Origin: Microtetraspora glauca
GTDB taxonomy: Bacteria > Actinomycetota > Actinomycetes > Streptomycetales > Streptomycetaceae
DNA: 64,000 bases
Reading direction: 5' to 3'
Assembly: GCA_000721275.1 (NCBI GenBank)
Contig: JOFO01000017.1
Span: forward strand, 59,979 to 123,978
Shown here: positions 1 to 8,796 of the stretch, one piece after another
Layout: every line of letters starts with the position of its first letter
Numbering within the stretch: the stretch's first letter is position 1
Translations under genes and position numbers: made by a program
Notes under the pieces: generated by a model
Told to the model about the DNA's origin: nothing
The model's input: the letters and a program-made list of their open reading frames with translations, nothing else
The model's database searches: none

Positions 1-330
1 GGTGATGTCGCTCGGCTCGATGTAGCCGTCGCGGCCGGTCTTCGGAGTCAGCAGCCAGATGTTGCCGCCGTCCTCCAGCAGACCGATGCTGTCCACCAGC
101 GTGTCGGTGAGGTCACCGTCCTCGTCACGGAACCAGAGGACGACGGCGTCGGCGACGTCGTCGTACTCCTCGTCCATGAGCTCCTGGCCGATGACGGACT
201 CGATGCCTTCACGGAGATCCTGGTCGACGTCTTCGTCGTAGCCGATCTCCTGGACCACCTGTCCGGGCTCGAACCCCAGCCTCGCCGCCGGGTTGGTCCG
301 CTCCTCCGCGTGGTCCGCGGTCGCGCTCAC
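1..330 (-). CDS. DUF3052 family protein (partial, C-terminus outside window)
   Basis: A short acidic protein of unknown function, widespread in actinobacteria as the DUF3052 family; I recognise it from the pattern LGFEPGQVVQEIGYDED followed by a DAVVLWFRDEDGDLTDTLVD segment. Only 110 codons are present; the frame is open to base 1, so the C-terminus is missing. GTG at 330 is preferred because AGGAGG lies about 6 bases before it; an in-frame ATG 18 bases upstream has no ribosome-binding site of its own. It is divergent from aceE, an arrangement I believe is usual in streptomycetes. There is no signal peptide or membrane segment, so it should be cytoplasmic. No function is assigned. Confidence 0.85.
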   Translation of the reverse strand, partial: MSATADHAEERTNPAARLGFEPGQVVQEIGYDEDVDQDLREGIESVIGQELMDEEYDDVADAVVLWFRDEDGDLTDTLVDSIGLLEDGGNIWLLTPKTGRDGYIEPSDIT

Positions 331-639
331 GGCTTGCCTCCTGATCATGTAACGGAAAATGCTCGGGCCGCGCGTGCGCGCGGCGCTGGCCGTAGTCCAC
401 ACGTGACGGGGCGGATCGCGCAAGTACCCGGCCGTGGAGACCGCCGAAACGGTGACGTTTGGGGCCGTCTCACCGCAACTTCCGGCGCCTTCCGACAGCG
501 CTCCGTGATCAGGCGTACACGATTCGTCCCGCTTCGCGGGTTTCTGCGGTTTCAGTCTGCCGAACGCTCCGCCGGAACGCATGCGCGGATTGGGCGTAAG
601 GTTGCGATTTGACCGCACCCGGTGGGCAAGAAGGGCGCG

Positions 640-660
640 GAGAGGGTTACCTCTCGGTAA
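640..660 (+). promoter_or_regulatory. Interlocked inverted repeats upstream of aceE
   Basis: GAGAGG (640-645) and CCTCTC (650-655) form a perfect inverted repeat with a 4-base centre. TTACC (647-651) and GGTAA (656-660) form a second one that shares the same bases. Two mutually exclusive dyads are compatible with an operator or with alternative RNA folds in an aceE leader. No regulator can be named from the sequence. Confidence 0.4.
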
Positions 661-725
661 AGATGACGTGTGCCGCGGGCCGGGTGGACGATGGACTTTC
701 CCGGCCTCGGACATCCCGGCCTCCA

Positions 726-755
726 AGGGGCTCCCCGCCCTCGCGGGGTTCCCCC
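726..755 (+). promoter_or_regulatory. Strong hairpin in the aceE leader
   Basis: CCCCGC (733-738) and GCGGGG (743-748) pair perfectly around a 4-base loop. An outer GGGG (727-730) can pair with CCCC (751-754). The structure ends about 20 bases before the GTG start and 10 bases before the GAAGGAA ribosome-binding site, so it could affect translation or act as an attenuator. It has no U-tract. Confidence 0.45.
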
Positions 756-774
756 CGACCAGCGAAGGAACAGC

Positions 775-3507
775 GTGGCTCCCGGATCCGATCGCAGTCC
801 GATCATCATTGGCGGCCTTCCCAGCCAGGTCCCGGATTTTGACCCCGAAGAGACCCAGGAGTGGCTCGACTCCCTCGACGCGGCCGTCGACGAGCGCGGC
901 CGGGAGCGGGCCCGCTATCTGATGCTCCGGCTGATCGAGCGTGCCCGCGAGAAGCGGGTGGCCGTGCCCGAGATGCGCAGCACGGACTACGTCAACACCA
1001 TCGCGACCAAGGACGAGCCGTTCTTCCCCGGCAACGAGGAGATCGAGCGCAAGGTCCTCAACGCCACCCGCTGGAACGCGGCCGTGATGGTCTCGCGCGC
1101 GCAGCGCCCGGGCATCGGCGTCGGCGGCCACATCGCGACCTTCGCCTCCTCCGCCTCCCTCTACGACGTGGGCTTCAACCACTTCTTCCGGGGCAAGGAC
1201 GAGGGCGACGGCGGCGACCAGATCTTCTTCCAGGGCCACGCCTCCCCCGGCATCTACGCCCGCGCCTTCCTCCTCGACCGGCTGACGCCGGCGCAGCTCG
1301 ACGGCTTCCGCCAGGAGAAGTCGAAGTACCCGAACGGGCTGTCGTCGTACCCGCATCCGCGGCTGATGCCGGACTTCTGGGAGTTCCCGACAGTGTCGAT
1401 GGGCCTCGGTCCGCTCGGCGCGATCTACCAGGCCCGGATGAACCGCTACATGGAGGCGCGCGGGATCGCCGACACCTCCAAGTCGCACGTGTGGGCGTTC
1501 CTCGGCGACGGCGAGATGGACGAGGTGGAGTCGCTCGGGCAGCTCTCCATCGCGGCCCGCGAGGGCCTCGACAACCTCACCTTCGTCGTCAACTGCAACC
1601 TCCAGCGGCTCGACGGCCCGGTCCGCGGCAACGGGAAGATCATCCAGGAGCTGGAGTCGATCTTCCGGGGCAACGGCTGGAACGTCATCAAGCTGATCTG
1701 GGACCGCTCCTGGGACCCGCTGCTCGCGCAGGACCGGGACGGCATCCTGGTGAACAAGCTGAACACCACGCCGGACGGGCAGTTCCAGACGTACGCCACG
1801 GAGACCGGCGCGTACATCCGCGACCACTTCTTCGGCGACGACCACCGGCTGCGGGCGATGGTCGAGTCGATGTCGGACCAGCAGATCCTGCACCTGGGCC
1901 GCGGCGGCCACGACCACAAGAAGATCTACGCGGCCTACGCGGCGGCCAAGGCCCACAAGGGCCAGCCGACGGTGATCCTGGCGCAGACGGTGAAGGGCTG
2001 GACCCTCGGCCCGAACTTCGAGGGCCGCAACGCCACCCACCAGATGAAGAAGCTGACGGTCGACGACCTGAAGCGCTTCCGCGACCGGCTGCACATCCCG
2101 GTGTCCGACAAGGAGCTGGAGTCCGGCCTGCCGCCGTACTACCACCCCGGGCGGGACTCCGAGGAGATCCAGTACATGCACGACCGGCGCAACGCGCTCG
2201 GCGGTTACGTGCCCACCCGGGTGGTGCGCGCCCGTCCGCTGGCGCTGCCGGACGACAAGGCCTACGCGGCCGTCCGCAAGGGCTCGGGCCAGCAGTCGAT
2301 CGCCACCACGATGGCCTTCGTCCGGCTGCTGAAGGACCTGATGCGGGACAAGGAGATCGGCAAGCGCTTCGTGCTGATCGCGCCGGACGAGTACCGCACC
2401 TTCGGCATGGACTCCTTCTTCCCGAGCGCCAAGATCTACAACCCGCTGGGGCAGCAGTACGAGGCGGTGGACCGCGAACTCCTCCTCGCCTACAAGGAGT
2501 CGCCGACCGGCCAGATGCTGCACGACGGCATCTCCGAGGCCGGCTGCACGGCCTCGCTGATCGCCGCCGGCTCCGCCTACGCGACCCACGGCGAACCGCT
2601 GATCCCGGTCTACGTCTTCTACTCGATGTTCGGCTTCCAGCGGACCGGCGACCAGTTCTGGCAGATGGCCGACCAGCTGGCGCGCGGCTTCGTCCTGGGT
2701 GCCACCGCCGGCCGCACCACGCTCACCGGCGAGGGCCTCCAGCACGCGGACGGTCATTCGCACCTCCTCGCTTCGACGAACCCGGCGTGCGTCGCCTACG
2801 ACCCGGCGTTCGGTTTCGAGATCGCGCACATCGTCAAGGACGGTCTGCGCCGGATGTACGGCCCGGAGGCCGAGGACGTCTTCTACTACCTGACGGTCTA
2901 CAACGAGCCGATCCAGCACCCGGCCGAGCCGGAGGACGTGGACGTGGAGGGCATCCTCCAGGGCATCCACCTCTACCGGCGCGCCGAGGCCGGCACGATC
3001 CCGGCCCAGATCATGGCCTCCGGCGTCGCCGTCCCGTGGGCGGTCGAGGCGCAGCGGATCCTCGCCGAGGAGTGGAACGTCAAGGCCGACGTGTGGTCCG
3101 CGACCTCCTGGAACGAGCTGCGCCGCGAGGCGGTGGCGGTCGAGGAGCACAACCTGCTCCACCCGGACGAGGAGCAGCGCGTCCCGTACGTCACCCGCAA
3201 GCTCCAGGGCGCCGAGGGCCCGTTCGTGGCGGTCTCGGACTGGATGCGCTCGGTGCCGGACCAGATCTCCCGCTGGGTCCCCGGTGCGTACACCTCGCTC
3301 GGCGCCGACGGTTTCGGTTTCGCGGACACCCGCGGCGCCGCCCGCCGGTACTTCCACATCGACGCCCAGTCGGTCGTGCTCGCGGTGCTGACCGAGCTGG
3401 CCCGTGACGGCAAGGTGGACCGCGCGGTCCTGAAGCAGGCGGTGGACCGCTACCAGCTGCTCGACGTGGCGGCGGCCGACCCGGGTCCGGCGGGCGGCGA
3501 CGCCTGA
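775..3507 (+). CDS. aceE: Pyruvate dehydrogenase E1 component (homodimeric type)
   Basis: Thiamine-diphosphate-dependent decarboxylase of the pyruvate dehydrogenase complex, linking glycolysis to acetyl-CoA in the cytoplasm. The 910-residue length fits the single-chain AceE family. The TPP/Mg motif starts with GDGEMDE near residue 244 and closes with NCN near 273; a transketolase-like pyrimidine domain and C-terminal domain follow. GTG at 775 is chosen because GAAGGAA lies just upstream and the protein then begins with the conserved ASGSDR...[12 protein letters not shown] region. An in-frame ATG 105 bases upstream would add a proline-rich extension that overlaps the leader hairpin and is unlikely to be used. 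No E2 or E3 gene is nearby. A hairpin terminator follows. Confidence 0.97.
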   Translation: MAPGSDRSPIIIGGLPSQVPDFDPEETQEWLDSLDAAVDERGRERARYLMLRLIERAREKRVAVPEMRSTDYVNTIATKDEPFFPGNEEIERKVLNATRWNAAVMVSRAQRPGIGVGGHIATFASSASLYDVGFNHFFRGKDEGDGGDQIFFQGHASPGIYARAFLLDRLTPAQLDGFRQEKSKYPNGLSSYPHPRLMPDFWEFPTVSMGLGPLGAIYQARMNRYMEARGIADTSKSHVWAFLGDGEMDEVESLGQLSIAAREGLDNLTFVVNCNLQRLDGPVRGNGKIIQELESIFRGNGWNVIKLIWDRSWDPLLAQDRDGILVNKLNTTPDGQFQTYATETGAYIRDHFFGDDHRLRAMVESMSDQQILHLGRGGHDHKKIYAAYAAAKAHKGQPTVILAQTVKGWTLGPNFEGRNATHQMKKLTVDDLKRFRDRLHIPVSDKELESGLPPYYHPGRDSEEIQYMHDRRNALGGYVPTRVVRARPLALPDDKAYAAVRKGSGQQSIATTMAFVRLLKDLMRDKEIGKRFVLIAPDEYRTFGMDSFFPSAKIYNPLGQQYEAVDRELLLAYKESPTGQMLHDGISEAGCTASLIAAGSAYATHGEPLIPVYVFYSMFGFQRTGDQFWQMADQLARGFVLGATAGRTTLTGEGLQHADGHSHLLASTNPACVAYDPAFGFEIAHIVKDGLRRMYGPEAEDVFYYLTVYNEPIQHPAEPEDVDVEGILQGIHLYRRAEAGTIPAQIMASGVAVPWAVEAQRILAEEWNVKADVWSATSWNELRREAVAVEEHNLLHPDEEQRVPYVTRKLQGAEGPFVAVSDWMRSVPDQISRWVPGAYTSLGADGFGFADTRGAARRYFHIDAQSVVLAVLTELARDGKVDRAVLKQAVDRYQLLDVAAADPGPAGGDA

Positions 3508-3542
3508 CCCCGTGACGGGGCCCGCGCGGCGCGGGCGGTGAG

Positions 3543-3571
3543 GGGCGGTGGGACCGGCGGTCCCGCCGCCC
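3543..3571 (+). terminator. Hairpin terminator after aceE
   Basis: Arms 3543-3555 and 3559-3571 pair over 13 positions (one T-G wobble) around a 3-base loop. The hairpin lies between the aceE stop codon and the promoter of the channel gene. Like most streptomycete terminators it lacks a long T-run. Confidence 0.65.
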
Positions 3572-3583
3572 TTCGGCATTCCT

Positions 3584-3589
3584 TACGAT
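3584..3589 (+). promoter_or_regulatory. -10 box TACGAT, leaderless start
   Basis: TACGAT lies 7 bases before the ATG at 3597, so transcription should start at or next to that codon. This supports 3597 over the ATG at 3588, which overlaps the -10 box itself. Confidence 0.6.
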
Positions 3590-3596
3590 GCCCGGC

Positions 3597-4463
3597 ATGT
3601 CCGTGAAGAAGGAGCGCCCCCCGCACGTCCGCTGGGAAGAGCGCACCCAGACCCCGCTGCTGGTCCTGGCGGTGGCCTTCGGCATCGCCTACGCGGTGCC
3701 GATCGTCGCGCCCGGCGCCGAGGCGTGGGTGCTCCGCCTGTGCCACTACGCCGAGTGGGCGGTGTGGGCCGCCTTCGCGCTGGACTACCTGGTCCGTCTG
3801 CTGCTCGCCCCGTCCCGCTGGGCGTTCGTCCGCTCCCATCCCCTCGATCTGCTCGCGGTCCTGCTGCCGCTGGTGCAGCCGCTGCGGCTGCTGCGCGTGG
3901 TCTCCACCCTCCTCCTCGTGGGCCGGCGGGCCCGGATGGCCCCGCAGATCACGCTCACCACCTATGTGGCGGGAGCCGTGACCGGACTGATGATGTTCGG
4001 TTCGCTGGCGGTGCTGCACGTGGAGCGGGACGCGCCGGAGGGGAACATCAAGACCCTGGGCGACGCCGTCTGGTGGTCGTTCACGACGATGACGACCGTC
4101 GGCTACGGCGACCACGCGCCGACGACGGGGCTCGGGCGGGTGCTCGCGGTCGGGCTCATGCTGTCGGGCATCGCGCTGCTGGGTGTCGTCACCGCCAACA
4201 TCGCGGCCTGGTTCATCGCCCGCTTCGAACGCGACGACGCGGTCGAGCGGCGCCACACGGAACTCCTGGAGGCGCTGACCCGCGAGGTCCGCGACCTCCG
4301 CGCCGAGGTGGCCCGCCTGTCGGGCCCCGGCCCCGTACCCCCGCAGGCCGCAGCCCCGTCGGCCGTACCCTCGCAGGCCGCACCCCTGCCCGTGCCCCCG
4401 GCGGCACCGCAGGCCGAGGCGGTCGTGCCCGGGGCGGGCGGGGCTAGCGCTCCCACAGTTTGA
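3597..4463 (+). CDS. Potassium channel family protein
   Basis: Membrane ion channel, probably potassium-selective: TVGYGD at about residues 167-172 is the classic selectivity filter, and the preceding WWSFTTMT is the pore helix. Hydrophobic segments before it, including a basic stretch with several arginines (LVQPLRLLRVVSTLLLVGRRAR), resemble the voltage-sensor segments of six-helix channels. After the last helix (GIALLGVVTANIAAWFIARF) comes a short coiled coil (LEALTREVRDLRAEVARL) that could drive tetramerisation, then a proline/alanine-rich tail. The 288-residue length is normal. The 3' end overlaps the convergent gene at 4444 by 20 bases. The physiological role is not evident from context. 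Confidence 0.9.
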   Translation: MSVKKERPPHVRWEERTQTPLLVLAVAFGIAYAVPIVAPGAEAWVLRLCHYAEWAVWAAFALDYLVRLLLAPSRWAFVRSHPLDLLAVLLPLVQPLRLLRVVSTLLLVGRRARMAPQITLTTYVAGAVTGLMMFGSLAVLHVERDAPEGNIKTLGDAVWWSFTTMTTVGYGDHAPTTGLGRVLAVGLMLSGIALLGVVTANIAAWFIARFERDDAVERRHTELLEALTREVRDLRAEVARLSGPGPVPPQAAAPSAVPSQAAPLPVPPAAPQAEAVVPGAGGASAPTV

Positions 4464-4911
4464 AGGCTCTGACCTCGTACGGGGTCTGCGGGGCCCACGT
4501 GCCCCGGCCGGGGTACGTCTCGAACTCGCCCGTCTCCGCGCACTCCCCCGACTGGTAGACGGTCACCGGCCGGCCCGTGCGGACCGCCAGGGACTGGGCC
4601 GAGGCCCCGGCCGGCAGGGCCACGCAGCTGTCCAGGTCCGTCGTCGCCAGCTCGTACGTCCACGGCCGGCCCTTGAAGTCCGGCTTCGGCCAGAGGCAGA
4701 GCCGCCCGGGCCCGCACGCCCCGAGCGCCGTCCCGGCGGCCGGAGCCGCCGCGGGCGCCGTGACCGCCGCGACCGCCGCGGGCGCCGCGGGCGCCGCGGG
4801 CGCCGACGAAGCCGCCGGTGCGGCCGGTGCGGCCGGTGCGGCCGATGCCGGGAGGGCGGCCAGGAGCAGGGCCGACGCCCCCGCCAGCACCACGGACACC
4901 TTCATGTTCAT
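4444..4911 (-). CDS. Secreted peptidase inhibitor I36-like protein
   Basis: Small exported protein (155 residues). A signal peptide (MNMKVSVVLAGASALLLAALPASA) is followed by a low-complexity Ala/Pro linker of about 35 residues. The C-terminal domain of about 90 residues has four cysteines and the LCLWPKPDFKGRPW pattern typical of the Streptomyces I36 protease-inhibitor / beta-gamma-crystallin-like fold. I36 proteins inhibit metalloproteases, but inhibition is inferred here. ATG at 4911 is chosen because GGGGG sits 9 bases upstream; ATG at 4905 is an alternative. The low-complexity linker is encoded by perfect 9-base tandem repeats. It overlaps the channel gene tail to tail. Confidence 0.75.
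   Translation of the reverse strand: MNMKVSVVLAGASALLLAALPASAAPAAPAAPAASSAPAAPAAPAAVAAVTAPAAAPAAGTALGACGPGRLCLWPKPDFKGRPWTYELATTDLDSCVALPAGASAQSLAVRTGRPVTVYQSGECAETGEFETYPGRGTWAPQTPYEVRAFKLWER
4775..4843. repeat. 9-bp tandem repeats inside the Ala/Pro linker
   Basis: GCCGCGGGC is repeated three times at 4775-4801, and GCCGGTGCG three times at 4814-4840, each followed by a partial GCC. Both encode three-residue units of the Ala/Pro linker, so the repeats keep the reading frame and linker length could vary by slippage. Confidence 0.85.
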
Positions 4912-5034
4912 GCAGATCAACCCCCATGTCGTCACTCTCTGTAATCAGGATCATGGGGGACGCGGCGCCCTGAACGGAAGAGGGGCCGCCCCCGTTCCTT
5001 CGAACGGGTGACGACCCCTTAAGGGACCTCCGGG

Positions 5035-6657
5035 TCAGATGTGACCGCCGCCCATGCCCGCCTGCGCGTTCTCGCCGCGCTTGGTGAGCGTGGCGACCAG
5101 CGCCGCGACCACGGCGACCGCACCGGCGACGGTGAAGGCCAGGCCCATGCCGTCGAGGAAGGTGTCGTGGATGACGTCCGCGATCTTGGCGAAGAGGTCC
5201 GGCGTCATGCCGGGCGCCTGCGCCATCTCCTGCGGGGCCATGCCGAACTCGGCGGCCTCCTCCAGGCGCGGGTCGGGCGGGACCGGGATGCCGGCCGCCT
5301 TCCAGTTCTCCTCGAAGGCGCTGGAGACCTTGGAGGCCATGACCGCGCCGAGCACCGCCGTGCCGAGCGCGCCGCCGACCTGCATGGCCGCCTGCTGGAG
5401 GCCGCCGGCGACACCGGAGAGCTCCAGCGGCGCGTTGCCGACGATGACCTCGGTGGCGCCGACCATGACCGGGGCCAGGCCCAGGCCGAGGAGGGCGAAC
5501 CAGAGGGACATCGCCAGCGTGCTCGTACCGGCCGAGAGCGAGATCATGCCGAACATCGCGACGGCCGTGCACACCATGCCGCCGACCAGCGGCACCCGCG
5601 GGCCGAACCGGGTGATGAGCGCCCCCGCCAGCGGCGAGGAGACGATCATCATCGCGGTCAGCGGCAGCAGCCGCAGACCGGCGTCGATCGGGCCGAGCCC
5701 CTTCACACCCTGGAGGTAGAAGGTCACGAAGAAGAGGCCGCCCATGAACGCGAAGGCCATCAGGACCATCAGCACCACACCGGCCGACAGCGGCACGGAG
5801 CGGAACATGCCGAGCGGGATGAGCGGCTCCGCGACCTTCGTCTCCCAGACGGCGAAGACCGCGAAGAGGACGATCGAGCCGATCAGGCAGCCCCAGGTGT
5901 TGGCGCTGGTCCAGCCCCAGTCCGCGCCCGCCTTGATGAGGCTCCAGACGAGCAGGCCCATCGCGCCGGAGAGCAGCGCGATGCCGAGGACGTCGAAGGA
6001 GCGCGGCGCGTTCTCCGCGCGGTGGTCCTTCAGGATGACCAGGCCGAGCGCGAGCGCGACCACGCCCACGGGCACGTTGATGAAGAAGACGGACTGCCAG
6101 CTCACGTGCTCGACGAGGAAGCCGCCGAGGATCGGGCCGCCCGCCGTGGAGGCGCCGATGACCATGCCCCAGATGCCGATGGCCATGTTCAGCTTCTCGG
6201 CCGGGAAGGTCGCGCGCAGCAGGCCGAGCGCGGCCGGCATCAGCAGGGCGCCGAAGAGGCCCTGGAGGACGCGGAAGGCGATCACGAAGGCGATCGAGTC
6301 GGAGAGGCCGATCGCGGCGGACGCGGCGGCGAAGCCCGCGATGCCGATGAGGAAGGTCTGGCGGTGGCCGAAGCGGTCGCCGAGCTTGCCGGCGGTGATC
6401 AGGGCGACGGCGAGCGCGAGCAGGTAGCCGTTGGTGATCCACTGGAGCTGGTCCAGGGTGGCACCGAGGTCGGCCTGGATGGCCGGGTTGGCGATGGCGA
6501 CGATGGTGCCGTCGAGCGCCACCATCATGACGCCGGCCGCGACGGCGAAGAGGGTCAGCCAGGGGTGGCCGCGCAGGCCCTTCGCCGGAACCGGAGCCGG
6601 TTCCCGGGCGCCCCCCTGGCCCTGCGGGGCCTTTTCCACACTGGTCTGACTAGTCAT
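5035..6657 (-). CDS. MFS drug exporter, DHA2 (EmrB/QacA) family
   Basis: Proton-driven multidrug efflux pump of the 14-helix DHA2 family (540 residues). Motif A appears as GKLGDRFGHRQTFLIG, and MVALDGTIVAIANPAIQADL is the family signature at the first helix. The C-terminal part is hydrophobic up to a short basic tail. ATG at 6657 fits a promoter with -10 TAGCCT 7 bases upstream, giving a leaderless transcript; an upstream in-frame start at 6687 would overlap that promoter. It is divergent from a TetR gene with a perfect palindrome at the exporter promoter, so TetR repression relieved by a toxic ligand is likely. The substrate is unknown. Confidence 0.92.
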   Translation of the reverse strand: MTSQTSVEKAPQGQGGAREPAPVPAKGLRGHPWLTLFAVAAGVMMVALDGTIVAIANPAIQADLGATLDQLQWITNGYLLALAVALITAGKLGDRFGHRQTFLIGIAGFAAASAAIGLSDSIAFVIAFRVLQGLFGALLMPAALGLLRATFPAEKLNMAIGIWGMVIGASTAGGPILGGFLVEHVSWQSVFFINVPVGVVALALGLVILKDHRAENAPRSFDVLGIALLSGAMGLLVWSLIKAGADWGWTSANTWGCLIGSIVLFAVFAVWETKVAEPLIPLGMFRSVPLSAGVVLMVLMAFAFMGGLFFVTFYLQGVKGLGPIDAGLRLLPLTAMMIVSSPLAGALITRFGPRVPLVGGMVCTAVAMFGMISLSAGTSTLAMSLWFALLGLGLAPVMVGATEVIVGNAPLELSGVAGGLQQAAMQVGGALGTAVLGAVMASKVSSAFEENWKAAGIPVPPDPRLEEAAEFGMAPQEMAQAPGMTPDLFAKIADVIHDTFLDGMGLAFTVAGAVAVVAALVATLTKRGENAQAGMGGGHI

Positions 6658-6664
6658 GGGAACG

Positions 6665-6694
6665 AGGCTAGTGACAGTCACTGACAATTGACAA
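6665..6694 (-). promoter_or_regulatory. Promoter of the DHA2 exporter
   Basis: On the minus strand, -35 TTGTCA (6694-6689) and -10 TAGCCT (6670-6665) are separated by 18 bases, and the -10 lies 7 bases before the ATG. This is one of the best promoter matches in the window. Confidence 0.65.
6670..6682. promoter_or_regulatory. Candidate TetR operator AGTGAC-A-GTCACT
   Basis: A perfect 13-bp palindrome touches the -10 box of the exporter and sits between its -35 and -10, where a bound repressor would block RNA polymerase. The adjacent divergent TetR gene is the obvious candidate to bind it. Confidence 0.55.
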
Positions 6695-6781
6695 AGTGAT
6701 TCACACGTCGGTAACAGTCATGTAGCTCACAGGTACCCTGAGCAGGGAGAAAGCCACGGAATCGACCGAAAAGAGGCCCCC

Positions 6782-7432
6782 TTGACCGTGCCCGCGCGCG
6801 GCCTGCGCGAGCGGAAGAAGCAGCGCACCCGCGACGCGCTGATCCGGGTCTCACTGGAGCTCTTCACCACCCAGGGGTACGAGCGGACCACCGTCGACGA
6901 GATCGTCGAGGCGGTCGAGGTCTCCCAGCGCACATTCTTCCGCTACTTCTCCTCCAAGGAGGAGGTCGCCTTCGCCGTCCAGCGGATGGTGGAGGAGGAG
7001 TTCGTCCGGGCGCTGGCCCGGCGCCCTCCCGAGGAGGGCCCCTTCGACGCGATGCGGCGCGCGGTGCTCGCCGCCTGGGACGGCATCGGCGACGCGATCG
7101 ACGAGGTCGTCCCGGTCGAGCTGTACCTGCGCACCTTCCTGATGATCGAGTCGACGCCGGCGCTGCTCGCCGCGCACCTGCGGCGGTCCAGCGAGATGGA
7201 GGAGACCATCGCCCGGCTCGTCGCCCGGCGCGAGGGCCTCGACGTGGACGCCGACCCCCGGCCGCGGATCGCCGTCGCGGCGTTCAGCGGGGTCATGCGG
7301 GTCACCGCACAGATGTGGGGCAAGGGGCCGGACCGCAGCCTGGAGGGCATCCGGGCGCTCACCGAGTGGTACCTCGACCACCTGGGCCCCGCGCTCTCCC
7401 TCCAGTGGCGGGAACCGGACGCGCCCGCCTGA
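6782..7432 (+). CDS. TetR family transcriptional regulator
   Basis: DNA-binding repressor of 216 residues. The N-terminal helix-turn-helix is typical (TRDALIRVSLELF...TTVDEIVEAVEVSQRTFFRYFSSKEE), followed by an all-helical ligand-binding and dimerisation domain with an LYLRTFLMIESTPALLAAH segment. The start is TTG at 6782, with AAGAGG 5 bases upstream, or GTG at 6788; they differ by two residues. It is divergent from the DHA2 exporter and most likely represses it through the palindrome at 6670-6682. The inducer is unknown. Confidence 0.9.
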   Translation: MTVPARGLRERKKQRTRDALIRVSLELFTTQGYERTTVDEIVEAVEVSQRTFFRYFSSKEEVAFAVQRMVEEEFVRALARRPPEEGPFDAMRRAVLAAWDGIGDAIDEVVPVELYLRTFLMIESTPALLAAHLRRSSEMEETIARLVARREGLDVDADPRPRIAVAAFSGVMRVTAQMWGKGPDRSLEGIRALTEWYLDHLGPALSLQWREPDAPA

Positions 7433-7493
7433 GCGTCGTCGTCCCCGGTACCGGGCGCGCCCGGCGGCCGGAAGGCGCGTCATCTTCGGCGTC

Positions 7494-7499
7494 TAGGGT
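7494..7499 (+). promoter_or_regulatory. -10 box TAGGGT, leaderless start
   Basis: TAGGGT lies 8 bases before the GTG at 7508; no ribosome-binding site is present, consistent with leaderless translation. Confidence 0.5.
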
Positions 7500-7507
7500 G
7501 TCGGCCC

Positions 7508-8722
7508 GTGACCTCCGCCGACGTCCCGCCGTCCCTCGCCGTGCTGCGCACCCTGCTCGCGCTCGGTGTCGTCCTCGTGCTGCTCGCCACCACCGGGTGG
7601 ACCGCCGTCCGGCACCGGCCGGTGTCGCCGCTGTCGATGGAGGACGCGCTCGCCTCCTGGGCGCGGGAGCGGACCGGCGGCGGGCCGCCGCCCGACCCGG
7701 CCGGCGCCCCGCCCCGTACCGTCGCGGCCTGGTTCGCCGCGCTCGGCCCGGCCCGCTCGCGGGGCCTCGCCGAGCGGCACCCGCTGGTCGTCGGCAATCT
7801 CGACGGGGCCCCGCCCGCCCTGCGCTACCGCGCCAACCGGATCGCCCTGACGCGGGCGCTCGCCGCCGAGCGGCCCCGCCTCCAGGACCCGCGGCTCTCC
7901 GCCGGGGGCCGGCACGAGGCGCGGCGGCGGGCGGATCGTTTCGCCTCCCTGCTGCGGCCCGGGCGCAGGATCCTCGCCTTCGACCCGACCGGGACCGGAC
8001 GGGCGGCCGAGGTCCTGGGCGACCTGGAACGGGCCGAGCGGGTGTCGGTGATCGTGCCCGGCGTCGACACCCACCTCCTCACCTTCCAGAAGACCCGCGG
8101 CCGGTACACCGCCCCCGTCGGCATGGCGCAGGCGCTGTACGACGCCGAGCGGCGCACCGCGCCCCGCGCCCGGGTCGCGGTGATCGCCTGGGCCGGCTAC
8201 ACCGCGCCCGCCCGGGTGGGCGTGGACGCGGCGACCGGCCGGCTGGCCGCGTCCGGCGCCGCGCGGCTGGTCCGGCTGACCGAGGGCCTGCCGGGCCGGT
8301 CCCGGGTGGCGCTCTTCTGCCACAGCTACGGCTCCGTGCTCTGCGGGATCGCCGCGCCCCGGCTGCCGGAGCGGGTGACGGACCTGGCGGTGGCCGGCAG
8401 CCCCGGGATGAGGGTGGAGACGGCCGCCGAGCTGGGCACCCGGGCCCGGATCTGGGCGATGCGGGACGCCGGCGACTGGATCGCGGACGTGCCCCACCTG
8501 GAGCTCGGCGGGGTCGGGCACGGGGCGGACCCGGTGGCGCCGGAGTTCGGCGCGCGGCTGGTATCGGCGTCGGGGGCGGCCGGGCACACCGGCTATTTCG
8601 AGCCGGGCACGGAGAGCCTGCGGAACTTCGCCGCGATAGGCGCCGGGGCGTTCGGGCGGGTCGTCTGCGCACGTGCCGATCGCGTGTGCCACGGCGGAAT
8701 CTCCGTCGGCGCGGACGTCTGA
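7508..8722 (+). CDS. Alpha/beta hydrolase, DUF1023 family, membrane-anchored
   Basis: Predicted extracytoplasmic hydrolase of 404 residues. One hydrophobic segment (LLALGVVLVLLATTGW) serves as an uncleaved anchor. The DUF1023 domain follows, with nucleophile elbow FCHSYGS (Ser near 273), a probable acid in MRDAGDWIADVP and a histidine in VGHGADPVAPEFGA or in HTGYFEPG. It also carries the family block HPLVVGNLDGAP. A second, shorter paralogue lies at 12072. The substrate is unknown; DUF1023 proteins are annotated only as hydrolases. It stands alone between TetR and the DUF4429 gene, with its own leaderless promoter. Confidence 0.85.
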   Translation: MTSADVPPSLAVLRTLLALGVVLVLLATTGWTAVRHRPVSPLSMEDALASWARERTGGGPPPDPAGAPPRTVAAWFAALGPARSRGLAERHPLVVGNLDGAPPALRYRANRIALTRALAAERPRLQDPRLSAGGRHEARRRADRFASLLRPGRRILAFDPTGTGRAAEVLGDLERAERVSVIVPGVDTHLLTFQKTRGRYTAPVGMAQALYDAERRTAPRARVAVIAWAGYTAPARVGVDAATGRLAASGAARLVRLTEGLPGRSRVALFCHSYGSVLCGIAAPRLPERVTDLAVAGSPGMRVETAAELGTRARIWAMRDAGDWIADVPHLELGGVGHGADPVAPEFGARLVSASGAAGHTGYFEPGTESLRNFAAIGAGAFGRVVCARADRVCHGGISVGADV

Positions 8723-8783
8723 CGCGCGTAGATCACGGAATTTCCGGATAGTTCGGAGGGGCGACGCACGGCCACGCGCCGCT

Positions 8784-8789
8784 TACGAT
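8784..8789 (+). promoter_or_regulatory. -10 box TACGAT, leaderless start
   Basis: TACGAT is 7 bases before ATG 8797. The ATG at 8788 overlaps the -10 box and is therefore rejected as the start. Confidence 0.55.
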
Positions 8790-8796
8790 GAGGCGT

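Larger units (their letters stand above)
331..774. other. Divergent intergenic region DUF3052-aceE
   Basis: This 444-base gap, the longest in the window, must hold the promoters of both flanking genes. I see no convincing coding sequence: short open frames here lack ribosome-binding sites and recognisable domains. It contains an inverted repeat AAACG-N4-CGTTT at 447-460, two interlocked inverted repeats at 640-660 and a strong hairpin at 726-755. A TTGACC hexamer at 609-614 could be a -35 box, but no convincing -10 follows it. Confidence 0.6.

Noticed and set aside
670..774. Upstream in-frame ATG extending aceE by 35 codons
   Set aside because: The extension is not conserved-looking, overlaps the leader hairpin and has no ribosome-binding site, whereas GTG 775 does.
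4775..4843. CRISPR-like or minisatellite array
   Set aside because: Nine-base units without spacers that encode in-frame Ala/Pro linker residues.
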